A stretch of DNA of 6,018 nt from Thermoplasmatota archaeon (GTDB taxonomy: Archaea > Thermoplasmatota > Penumbrarchaeia > Penumbrarchaeales > Penumbrarchaeaceae), in assembly GCA_016929175.1 (NCBI GenBank), contig JAFGJI010000053.1:1-6018 (forward strand), read 5' to 3'. A model generated the notes under the pieces. The model made no database searches. It saw only the letters and a program-made list of their open reading frames with translations, and was not told where the DNA came from. The position numbers were made by a program, and so were the translations under genes. This document shows positions 1-6,018 of the stretch, in pieces (the stretch's first letter is position 1; the number at the start of each line of letters is the position of its first letter).

Positions 1-2851
1 CGTTCAACCGGTAATCCCTCCCGTACGGAACTGGTCCGAAGGAAAAGAACCCGCTTTCGTTTGCGAACACCTCAAAGAGCGGACCCGAACAATTGCTGAG
101 TACCACAACTGCTTCCGGTATACCTACCGCGAACGGTCCCCCCTCTCCTAGAACACAACCCTCGAGTATTCCTGAGGTCCTGTTCTCCAGCCTCACATTC
201 ATCTCGAGGTCGTTCCAACCATTCGTTGTAAACGGCTCGCCAAGATATTCTTCGTACAGTTCGGTGGCCTCGACGCTCAATCGATGATCCCCCGCTGGAA
301 CCCTGAAAGCGAAACCCCCCATCTCGTCGGTCAACTGCCAATCGACGGGAAGGTGCTCATCATCCACAACGCGCTGTATCGTAACATTGACCCCTTCCAT
401 TATCGTACCGTCCCAGTTCGTGACCGCGCCCCATACCATGGCCTTGGGGACCAATTTCAGGATCAATCCGTCAAGGCCGTCCTCCGTTACCTCTATTTCC
501 ATTCGGTCCTGGATCGTTTCATTGCCGAACGTTATCCTGAATATGCCGGGGTAGGCGGGGAACGAGAACTCGCCAGTGGGCCCCGTGTCCGCTCCCCCCA
601 CAAAGTAGAGATCATGTGGGATATCATGAACCTCGATACTTCCCGTTACAGGTTCATCGTTACCGTCCACGAGGGTCCCGTTGATGAAGATATCGAACGG
701 AGGGATCTTCTCCAACAGGAAATCGTATCTGTGGTCCGCCCTCGTACCAATTTCGATCCTGTCAATTATTGGGAAGTATCCTTCCGCGGAACAGTAAACG
801 AAGGTCGTGTCCCTTCCCCAGAAACGGTAAAAACCATCAGAAACCGAACCTGTCCCCACCCAAGTTAGGGGGATCGCAGTCTCCGGCATCTCCGGTATGT
901 AGCCGAAGGGGTCGAAATCTTCATCAACATCCTCGAGAAGTTTGAATGCATAGCCTATGGTTGACGCGCCCTGGACCGGAAGACCTGTCTCCTTCTCCTT
1001 GACAAAACCCCATATCTCTTCCATCGATGTTGTCGGGTACACGATAACATCATCCATCTGCCCCCCGCCCTCCGGTGCATACCAGGTCTTGACCGGCAGT
1101 GCCCATTCCGGCTGATAGGTATTGCCAATAAACAGCAAGTAAATATCGATCTCAACGGACGGAGCTCTGAACGACACTTTCCCATCCTCGTCTGAAACCA
1201 GATAGAGATAAACATAATCCCCCGCCATTTTATAATTGATACGAAGCATCTGGTAAGGGACGGGATCCCCCGTCTCATCCTTCAGATGGAAACAAACATC
1301 GTTAACCTCGGGCAGTTCGGGGTATCTATCGATATAGATCGTGACCTCGGTGGTTCCCGACGCCGTAACCTCCAGATCGTCCAGGTAACCCTCACCAAAT
1401 TTACAGAATACGTCAACGGTACTGTAATGACCGGCCCTGGCCTTGCCAACATACTCCCCGTTAATATCCGCATATTTATAGAAAAGTGTGGAATAATCCG
1501 GTTCTGAATAATACATCGCTATCCTTGCACCCGGGACCTTGGCATCCGTGAGCCTGTCCTTCACCATGATCCTCACGTCACCTTCGATCACAGGAGGCTC
1601 CTCGATAGTCTCCAGGGTGACGTTCATCCTGATAGGTTCCGGACCTGTTGGGTCGATCTCTATGGAAATAAAACCCCCGTAGTATCCGTATATTTCCAAC
1701 TGGGTGGGGCGATCAGCGGGAACATAAATATTGGCCTTTCCGCTCGTATCAGTATAGTTCCATGAATATGCCGTCGACCTACCAATATCGCTGTCCAGTC
1801 TTGTATCATAGGTGACATAACAATCCCAATATGGTGATGTCTCGTTCCAGACCTCCAACTCCACCAGTTTCCAATCCGGTGTGTCAATGGGGACCTCCCA
1901 TGATACCTCTGTATAATTCACATAGAAATAGGACCACCAATCCACAGTGACGTCATACTCCTCAAGTTCCTTTGCCCAGTAGAGGGAGTATTCACCATGA
2001 TGGAGATACGTCTTATACCAGCCATCCATACTATTGTTTGTGAATGAACTGTAGGTATAAGATGCATGATCCAGTGCAAGGGTGGAACCTCTCAATTCCA
2101 AATAACCGTCGGCATACGGATCAGTTGAATCCGCATCGATGAACCTTACCCTGAACGGGGTGTCAGGCTGATAGGTCGGATATAGATAGATATCATGTTC
2201 AACAGTTCCGGGGGTCATCCCTGGGAAGACATCTGTGTAATGGGACAGATAAAGGATGTCGTCCGAATAAGAGATCTCGTAGGGCTGGTCCGAGATCGGA
2301 ACCCAAAAGGAAAATGTTCCATTCGACGCCGTCAGACAATATATGTTGACATCGTTCCCGTAATGATCGGCCCCCTCAAGGGTCAGATTGATACCATCGA
2401 GGGACCAGTCGGTGAATGCGTCCCGGACCGTTCCATTAATATAAACCTCAGCCTCCAACGATGTATATACTGTCATATCAATGTTGACAATATCGTCCGG
2501 ACCGAGGGTGATATGTTCTTTATCCAGATTGATCGAATACTGGCTCAGGTAAACTGTAAGACGCCCGAGGTCTCCGAAGTTCACCTTCAGCTCTGCAAAT
2601 CCGGAACTGTCCGTACAATTTGTGGACACGGATGTCGTCTTCCCGTAGGGATATACTGCTACATCACAACACACCGCCGGAGTGCTGTTCGGATAGGTCG
2701 CACTCACCCGAATGATCCCTGGATGATAATCATCCGGGATCGCCGGGGCTCTTGTTTCGGCTGAGATGGACGAGAGGGAACCGATAAATGACAGCAGCAG
2801 CATCGACATTACAAGGACCGTGAACAATTTTTTTTCTGAGATAGTGTTCAA
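1..2851 (-). CDS. Large secreted surface protein with tandem carboxypeptidase-regulatory-like (Ig-like) domains; 3' end beyond window
   Basis: Reading the minus strand from 2851 gives 950 codons with no stop and coherent protein sequence throughout; the gene leaves the window at its C-terminal end. A TTG start gives a textbook signal peptide: n-region with two lysines (EKK, residues 6-8), hydrophobic core about 9-26 and a likely cleavage after SISA (residue 31). The first ATG (2809) would lose the lysines, so TTG is preferred. Beta-sandwich repeats of the carboxypeptidase-regulatory type, with 'G-x-V-x-D ... G-x-x-V-x-G-A ... T-D-x-x-G-x-F-x-F' logic, begin near residues 137, 424, 519, 613, 722, 806 and 893. 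Residues 278-364 are very rich in Trp and Tyr. About 16 N-X-S/T sequons and 10 cysteines lie after the signal peptide, fitting an extracytoplasmic glycoprotein. No catalytic motif is visible. Known: such domains serve as structural or binding modules. Inferred: envelope or adhesion role. The anchor, if any, lies outside the window. Confidence 0.85.
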   Translation of the reverse strand, partial: MNTISEKKLFTVLVMSMLLLSFIGSLSSISAETRAPAIPDDYHPGIIRVSATYPNSTPAVCCDVAVYPYGKTTSVSTNCTDSSGFAELKVNFGDLGRLTVYLSQYSINLDKEHITLGPDDIVNIDMTVYTSLEAEVYINGTVRDAFTDWSLDGINLTLEGADHYGNDVNIYCLTASNGTFSFWVPISDQPYEISYSDDILYLSHYTDVFPGMTPGTVEHDIYLYPTYQPDTPFRVRFIDADSTDPYADGYLELRGSTLALDHASYTYSSFTNNSMDGWYKTYLHHGEYSLYWAKELEEYDVTVDWWSYFYVNYTEVSWEVPIDTPDWKLVELEVWNETSPYWDCYVTYDTRLDSDIGRSTAYSWNYTDTSGKANIYVPADRPTQLEIYGYYGGFISIEIDPTGPEPIRMNVTLETIEEPPVIEGDVRIMVKDRLTDAKVPGARIAMYYSEPDYSTLFYKYADINGEYVGKARAGHYSTVDVFCKFGEGYLDDLEVTASGTTEVTIYIDRYPELPEVNDVCFHLKDETGDPVPYQMLRINYKMAGDYVYLYLVSDEDGKVSFRAPSVEIDIYLLFIGNTYQPEWALPVKTWYAPEGGGQMDDVIVYPTTSMEEIWGFVKEKETGLPVQGASTIGYAFKLLEDVDEDFDPFGYIPEMPETAIPLTWVGTGSVSDGFYRFWGRDTTFVYCSAEGYFPIIDRIEIGTRADHRYDFLLEKIPPFDIFINGTLVDGNDEPVTGSIEVHDIPHDLYFVGGADTGPTGEFSFPAYPGIFRITFGNETIQDRMEIEVTEDGLDGLILKLVPKAMVWGAVTNWDGTIMEGVNVTIQRVVDDEHLPVDWQLTDEMGGFAFRVPAGDHRLSVEATELYEEYLGEPFTTNGWNDLEMNVRLENRTSGILEGCVLGEGGPFAVGIPEAVVVLSNCSGPLFEVFANESGFFSFGPVPYGRDYRLN

Positions 2852-2855
2852 ATGA

Positions 2856-2862
2856 CCCCCCC
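2856..2862 (-). promoter_or_regulatory. G7 run, possible degenerate ribosome binding site before the TTG start
   Basis: Seven consecutive G residues on the minus strand end four bases before the TTG at 2851. The run can pair with the C-rich anti-Shine-Dalgarno end of 16S rRNA, but it is not a canonical GGAGGTGA. It is the only purine-rich element at a suitable distance from any start of this gene, so it favours TTG over the ATG codons at 2809 and 2803. A nearly leaderless message is the alternative reading. Confidence 0.4.
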
Positions 2863-2882
2863 ACACACTTTAAGAACATTTG

Positions 2883-2892
2883 ATATATTAAA
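2883..2892 (-). promoter_or_regulatory. Archaeal TATA box for the minus-strand surface-protein gene
   Basis: On the minus strand this reads TTTAATATAT, preceded by more T residues and lying in the most AT-rich stretch of the intergenic region. Its centre is about 37 bases upstream of the TTG start at 2851. With the usual archaeal spacing of about 25-27 bases from TATA centre to start of transcription, the message would begin near 2862. That leaves a leader of only about 10 bases, just enough for the G-run. The position supports the TTG start. The in-frame GTG at 2866 would lie upstream of the predicted transcription start. Confidence 0.55.
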
Positions 2893-3084
2893 AAATTCTC
2901 CGCAAATACCCCATAAGAACCTGGAAAGACCCGATATTGTCGAAGAAACGAACCGCATCCTCTCCATCGCTTCAATACTCCAATGGTGACGCTCATGGAG
3001 ATCCCCGTGATCCTTCGAGAAGGCCGAACCGAAAGAACCCTGAAGGACGGGTCGAGATCCGACTTTTTCAGGCCGCTCATATCA

Positions 3085-3102
3085 GAAAACCTTAAGTCTA
3101 TA
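3085..3102 (+). promoter_or_regulatory. Candidate BRE/TATA element for the FN3 protein gene
   Basis: GAAAACCTTAAGTCTATA combines an A-rich BRE-like part with a TTAAGTCTATA box, the only TATA-like element on the plus strand in the 150 bases before the gene. With usual spacing, transcription would start near 3120, giving a leader of roughly 110 bases before the ATG at 3232. The match is weak because the box is interrupted by G and C. A start of transcription closer to the gene cannot be excluded. Confidence 0.3.
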
Positions 3103-3220
3103 CATTCGTATTCAATATCAAACCTGCACATCCACCAGTGGGTTTGAACAGGTATCAGCATGTTTGAAGAGGCCGGCTCGGAAGGGCGGAGCTTCGATCG
3201 ATCTGGATCAATTCCGAAAA

Positions 3221-3225
3221 GAGGT
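3221..3225 (+). promoter_or_regulatory. Ribosome binding site GAGGT deciding the start of the FN3 protein
   Basis: GAGGT lies six bases upstream of the ATG at 3232, an ideal spacing, and directly abuts the ATG at 3226, too close to serve it. The frame is open further upstream to an ATG at 3160, but that start has no ribosome binding site and would put about 24 polar residues in front of a clear signal peptide. The site therefore fixes the start at 3232. Confidence 0.65.
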
Positions 3226-3231
3226 ATGGAT

Positions 3232-5814
3232 ATGACAAGGAGAGCTGTTACGGTAGCCATCGCGATGGTGATGATGGCCATTTTCGCGGGTTCGTTCCTG
3301 GAAACCGGTCCCGCCGCAGGAGAACCGACAAGAAGGCTTCCTTCCGCACCCCGCAACTTCACTGCCACGTCGATGAACGGACAGATCAGGCTTGGATGGG
3401 ATACCCCCCTGGACGACGGTGATTCCTCACGGATAGGTTTCGTTCTGCTCAGAGGCCCGGATGCTGACAACCTCGGGGTCCTCAAGTCAGATTTCGGACC
3501 GTACGACTTCAGCTGGACGGACACCGGCCTCACGAACGGACAGTACTACTCCTACGGTGTAAAGGCCATCAACGAGGAAGGGGTCGGGGAGATGAGCCCG
3601 GTTCTGACCTTGAAACCTGTCGGGAAGGCCACTGCTCCATTGAACATTACCTACCAGTACTATTACAGGAGGGTCGATATACAATGGCGCTCCCCTGCCG
3701 ATGATGGCGGGGACCCGATCTCGGGCTATTATGTGCTCCGGGGGCCGAACCAGGACACAAAAGAACTGGCCATCAAACTGGGAAATGTCCTGCAATATTC
3801 CGACATCTACGTCACGAACGGTGTGGCCTATTACTACAGGATCATGGCCTTCACCAGTTACATGAACGGTACGGTCAGTGATTATTTCCAGGTCACACCC
3901 CGGGGTGTTCCGGGAGCCCCCGGAGAATTCAACGTTGTACCGATGGACAGGAAGGTGTATATCAACTGGACCTACCCCGGGGACGACGGAGGCGCGTCCA
4001 TAATGGGTTACAACATCTACAGGGGCTTCACGCAGAACACCATGGAGTTCCTGCATTATGTTTCGAGCAGAACGGAATATACGGATAACAATATCACAAA
4101 CGGCCAATACTACCACTATTCGGCATCGGCTGTCAACTCGGAAGGAGAGGGGGCGCTAACGGATATCATCAAGGTCTTGCCCATCGGTGTTCCCGACAGC
4201 CCGTTGAACCTGACCGTGGAACCGGGAGACACTTACGCCAGATTGAGCTGGAGGACACCGGAGGATGATGGTGGGTCCGAACTGCTCGGTTACTATGTCT
4301 TCAGGACCACAAAGGGGGCCCCGATGACCCAGATCGACGACGTTGGACTTGACCTTTCATACACCGACGAGAACCTTACCAACGGGGACTTCTACTATTA
4401 TCAGGTAAAGGCATACAATGATCAAGGGATCGGATACCCCTCGGAGACCGTCGGGGTGAAACCGGACTTCTCCCCTGCCCCTCCCGAGAACTTCCGGCTC
4501 ACGGAGCTTGATGGATATCTCAAGTTGATGTGGGCACTTCCAAGTCTTGTAGTGGACTATCCCGTATTCGAGTTCAGGCTTTACCGCGGCCTCTCCGGGG
4601 ACGATCTAGAACTCCATGCGAACCTTACCCTGACAGATTCGATGTACGAGGATGATGACGTTGAGATAGGGGTCCAGTACTTCTACGCTCTGACCGCTGT
4701 CTCGAAAATTGGAGAGGGGGATCCTACCAAGGTCATTTCCGGCATACCTTTCACCAAACCCGCCCATGTTCAGGACCTTGAGGCCGTAAGCAGCAACAAA
4801 AGGGTGGGCCTGTCCTGGGACCCGCCCGAATTCCTGGGTGGAAGGGACATCATTAACTACAAGATCTTCAGAGGTGAGAACACCGATACCATGTCCGCAA
4901 TAGAGATCGTGAGCGGGTCAACAACGCATTACAACGATACGAATGTGGTAAATGGTGTTACCTACTACTACTCCGTGATGGCCATGAACGAGAAGGCCGA
5001 AGGAGACCTTTGTCCACCTGTTGATGCCGAACCTCTCGGCCCGCCGGACCCCCCAAGGAACCTTGTCCTGTCGGTGTTGGAGGACTCCATTCTCCTCGAA
5101 TGGGAGCAGCCCAGGTCCAACGGCGGGAGGACATTGACAGGGTATATCATCATGAGGGGGCCTTCCCAGCTGAACCTTACGGATTATACGGACGTCGGGT
5201 TCGTCCAGAACTTCACCGACACCGACATCGAAAAAGGTATCACCTACTACTACGCGATCAAAGGAGTTAACGAGATCGGCGAGGGGAAACAATCGAACAC
5301 CGCGTACGGCAAGATACAGGAAACGGTAATCAACGGAGAGGAGAAGGACAGTACTCTCTTGTATGTGGTCGGGGGGGCGGTATTCCTGATAGTGTTGGCG
5401 ATCCTGATCATCGTCGTTGTCGTTCTTTCAAAGAGGAAGCAGACCGGAGAGGAAGAAGCGCCGGAGTTCGAGGAGAGCGAGAAGGAGCGGGAGTACCGAT
5501 TGATCATGGAGCGGAGGCAGCAGATGAAGGAATACACCGATGTCGCCCTCACAACGGACGAGGCGCATGCACACGATCACGCGGAGCATAAGCTCTCGTA
5601 CGAGGATCTTTACGGATCGGTCCCCAACCTTGAGGAGATAGAACAACCCGCCCCCTTCGGCCCGGTGCAGACGGAGACATCTGACCAGAATGCAGCTCAG
5701 TCGGCATCGGAGGGAACGACTTCTCAGCCTCCCTCCGGGGAAGGATCTGACCAGGGGAATGAGGGTCCGAAAGTCGAGGAAAAGGACCAGATCACACCGC
5801 AGGCTTCAGGATAA
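3232..5814 (+). CDS. Membrane-anchored surface protein with seven FN3 domains
   Basis: An 860-residue type I membrane protein. Residues 1-30 form a signal peptide: MTRR, a hydrophobic core of Ala, Val, Ile, Met and Phe, then GPAAG before the mature start near 30. Seven fibronectin type III domains follow at about 37-131, 133-226, 227-320, 321-413, 414-509, 510-604 and 605-696, each opening with a P-x-x-P-x-x-L/F stretch, a core W (L/M-x-W in domain 5), and most ending with YYY-x-V-x-A-x-N-x-x-GEG. A single transmembrane helix spans about 709-732, flanked inside by KRK. The tail (734-860) has a charged probable helix at 745-768, a histidine cluster HAHDHAEH at 779-786, and a low-complexity Ser/Gln/Glu/Pro end. 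Eleven N-X-S/T sequons all lie outside; the only cysteine is C594. FN3 arrays are known as spacer and binding modules. An adhesion or envelope role is inferred; no enzyme domain is present. The gene is divergent from the other surface-protein gene and 72 bases upstream of the next. Confidence 0.9.
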   Translation: MTRRAVTVAIAMVMMAIFAGSFLETGPAAGEPTRRLPSAPRNFTATSMNGQIRLGWDTPLDDGDSSRIGFVLLRGPDADNLGVLKSDFGPYDFSWTDTGLTNGQYYSYGVKAINEEGVGEMSPVLTLKPVGKATAPLNITYQYYYRRVDIQWRSPADDGGDPISGYYVLRGPNQDTKELAIKLGNVLQYSDIYVTNGVAYYYRIMAFTSYMNGTVSDYFQVTPRGVPGAPGEFNVVPMDRKVYINWTYPGDDGGASIMGYNIYRGFTQNTMEFLHYVSSRTEYTDNNITNGQYYHYSASAVNSEGEGALTDIIKVLPIGVPDSPLNLTVEPGDTYARLSWRTPEDDGGSELLGYYVFRTTKGAPMTQIDDVGLDLSYTDENLTNGDFYYYQVKAYNDQGIGYPSETVGVKPDFSPAPPENFRLTELDGYLKLMWALPSLVVDYPVFEFRLYRGLSGDDLELHANLTLTDSMYEDDDVEIGVQYFYALTAVSKIGEGDPTKVISGIPFTKPAHVQDLEAVSSNKRVGLSWDPPEFLGGRDIINYKIFRGENTDTMSAIEIVSGSTTHYNDTNVVNGVTYYYSVMAMNEKAEGDLCPPVDAEPLGPPDPPRNLVLSVLEDSILLEWEQPRSNGGRTLTGYIIMRGPSQLNLTDYTDVGFVQNFTDTDIEKGITYYYAIKGVNEIGEGKQSNTAYGKIQETVINGEEKDSTLLYVVGGAVFLIVLAILIIVVVVLSKRKQTGEEEAPEFEESEKEREYRLIMERRQQMKEYTDVALTTDEAHAHDHAEHKLSYEDLYGSVPNLEEIEQPAPFGPVQTETSDQNAAQSASEGTTSQPPSGEGSDQGNEGPKVEEKDQITPQASG
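3340..5319 (+). repeat. Seven tandem FN3-coding repeats
   Basis: This part of the FN3 gene consists of seven units of about 282 bases (94 codons). The units share protein landmarks rather than long identical DNA: a core W followed by P and an acidic/glycine loop (DDGD, DDGG, DDGG, DDGG, then divergent, FLGG, SNGG), a G/N/F-Y/F-x-[ILV]-x-R-G strand, and a T-N-G-x-x-YYY strand before A-x-N. Domain 5 (residues 414-509) is the most divergent: it lacks the glycine loop and has EIGVQYFY in place of TNG-YYY. The array is an ancient internal duplication, not a recent one. Confidence 0.8.
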
Positions 5815-5886
5815 GGATCCCTGACGCATATCCTGGCCATCGATGGACGCAGTCTCTGCTCGGGCCGCCCTCGTGAGGTGTCGAAA
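5815..5886 (+). other. Short gap between the FN3 gene and the next gene, with ribosome binding site
   Basis: The gap is 72 bases and fairly GC-rich. It shows no AT-rich TATA candidate and no T-run that would mark an archaeal terminator. A perfect 10-base palindrome CCATCGATGG sits at 5837-5846, too short to call a functional site. GAGGTG at 5875-5880 lies six bases before the ATG at 5887 and is a strong ribosome binding site. The absence of a visible promoter suggests read-through from the FN3 gene, or a promoter inside that gene's 3' end. Confidence 0.5.
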
Positions 5887-6018
5887 ATGGATATTCGGGA
5901 ACTCGTAAGATTGAAGGCAGGACTGGGTGGGCTCGAGCCCCCGAACAACCTCGGGATACTCGTCGACAGGGAAAAAGCGAGAGGGGACCATCTTGCCGTT
6001 GTTTTCACATTGAAGGGC
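5887..6018 (+). CDS. N-terminal 44 codons of an unidentified, probably cytoplasmic protein
   Basis: The frame opens with ATG after a well-spaced GAGGTG and stays open for 44 codons to the right edge, so only the N-terminus is seen. It begins MDIRELVRLKAGLGGLEPPN and continues with NLGILVDREKARG, then a beta-like stretch HLAVVFTLKG. There is no signal peptide or membrane segment, in contrast to its neighbours. The pattern of a short lead-in followed by a small beta-rich, basic segment is reminiscent of the N-terminus of archaeal RNB-family (RNase R/II-like) exoribonucleases. This rests on memory of the general style only and is a weak suggestion. A GTG at 5878 in the same frame overlaps the ribosome binding site and is less likely as start. 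The strong binding site and coherent reading make the gene itself likely. Confidence 0.7.
   Translation, partial: MDIRELVRLKAGLGGLEPPNNLGILVDREKARGDHLAVVFTLKG

Larger units (their letters stand above)
2852..3231. other. Divergent intergenic region of 380 bases
   Basis: This stretch separates the two divergently transcribed surface-protein genes. It contains the AT-rich promoter of the minus-strand gene at its left end (about 2871-2900) and a weaker promoter candidate for the plus-strand gene near 3085-3102. Between about 2900 and 3080 I see no RNA gene, no clear inverted repeat and no convincing gene. A 54-codon plus-strand frame at 2983-3147 lacks a ribosome binding site and crosses the promoter candidate. 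The distance leaves room for regulator binding sites, but I could not recognise one. Confidence 0.6.

Noticed and set aside
284..868. Plus-strand open frame of 194 codons
   Set aside because: It lies antisense to the continuous minus-strand gene, has no ribosome binding site, and its translation shows no domain or signal logic, whereas the minus strand reads as clear Ig-like repeats.
955..1887. Several short minus-strand frames in this stretch
   Set aside because: They are in other frames of the same strand as the 950-codon gene, which stays open right through them and gives coherent domains.
2195..2764. Plus-strand open frame of 189 codons
   Set aside because: Antisense shadow of the N-terminal part of the large secreted protein; its Ile/Arg-rich translation with scattered Cys looks like a shadow frame.
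2983..3147. Small 54-codon plus-strand frame in the intergenic region
   Set aside because: No ribosome binding site, runs over the promoter candidate of the FN3 gene, and shows no hydrophobic segment or motif.
3160..3231. Extended N-terminus of the FN3 protein from the ATG at 3160
   Set aside because: It adds 24 polar, charged residues before the signal peptide and has no ribosome binding site, while GAGGT is ideally placed for the ATG at 3232.
2730..3533. Minus-strand open frame of 267 codons spanning the intergenic region
   Set aside because: It overlaps the 5' parts of both divergent genes in the wrong frame, crosses both promoter candidates and lacks a recognisable domain.
3487..4116. 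Minus-strand open frame of 209 codons
   Set aside because: Antisense to FN3 domains 1-3; the acidic, Val-rich translation mirrors the repeated FN3 codons and has no independent support.
5837..5846. Palindrome CCATCGATGG as an operator or terminator
   Set aside because: Ten bases without a loop or T-run, not repeated elsewhere in the upstream regions examined; expected by chance at this scale.

Overview
The window looks archaeal, most plausibly from Thermoplasmatota (the Methanomassiliicoccales / marine benthic group D / marine group II side of the phylum). This is an inference from style, not a database match. The signs are large secreted proteins built from Ig-like repeats and rich in N-X-S/T sequons, an FN3 array whose domains repeat a 'NG-x-x-YYY ... 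A-x-N-x-x-GEG' pattern, arginine written mostly as AGG/AGA, a TTA/TATA-like AT-rich box at a short distance upstream of a start, and GAGGT(G) ribosome binding sites. No CRISPR array, transposase, tRNA, rRNA or phage gene was seen.

Layout: (1) Positions 1-2851 on the minus strand are one continuous open frame of 950 codons. It begins with a signal peptide and runs off the left edge without a stop, so it is easily missed by a caller that requires a stop. It encodes a secreted protein made of tandem carboxypeptidase-regulatory-like (Ig/transthyretin-like beta-sandwich) domains with an unusually aromatic middle section. (2) Positions 2852-3231 form a divergent intergenic region with a convincing AT-rich promoter for the minus-strand gene and a weaker candidate promoter for the plus-strand gene. 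(3) Positions 3232-5814 on the plus strand encode an 860-residue type I membrane protein: signal peptide, seven FN3 domains, one transmembrane helix near residues 709-732, and a charged cytoplasmic tail of about 127 residues with a histidine cluster. (4) After a 72-base gap, a third gene starts at 5887 on the plus strand with a good ribosome binding site and runs off the right edge after 44 codons. Its identity is not certain.

Together the two large genes form a divergent pair of cell-surface proteins. Both look secreted and probably N-glycosylated outside the cell. The FN3 protein is anchored with its tail inside; how the other is anchored would be decided by sequence beyond the left edge. 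A role in envelope structure, adhesion or surface interaction is reasonable, but no catalytic domain is visible in either. The third gene starts like a soluble protein and may simply be co-transcribed with the FN3 gene.
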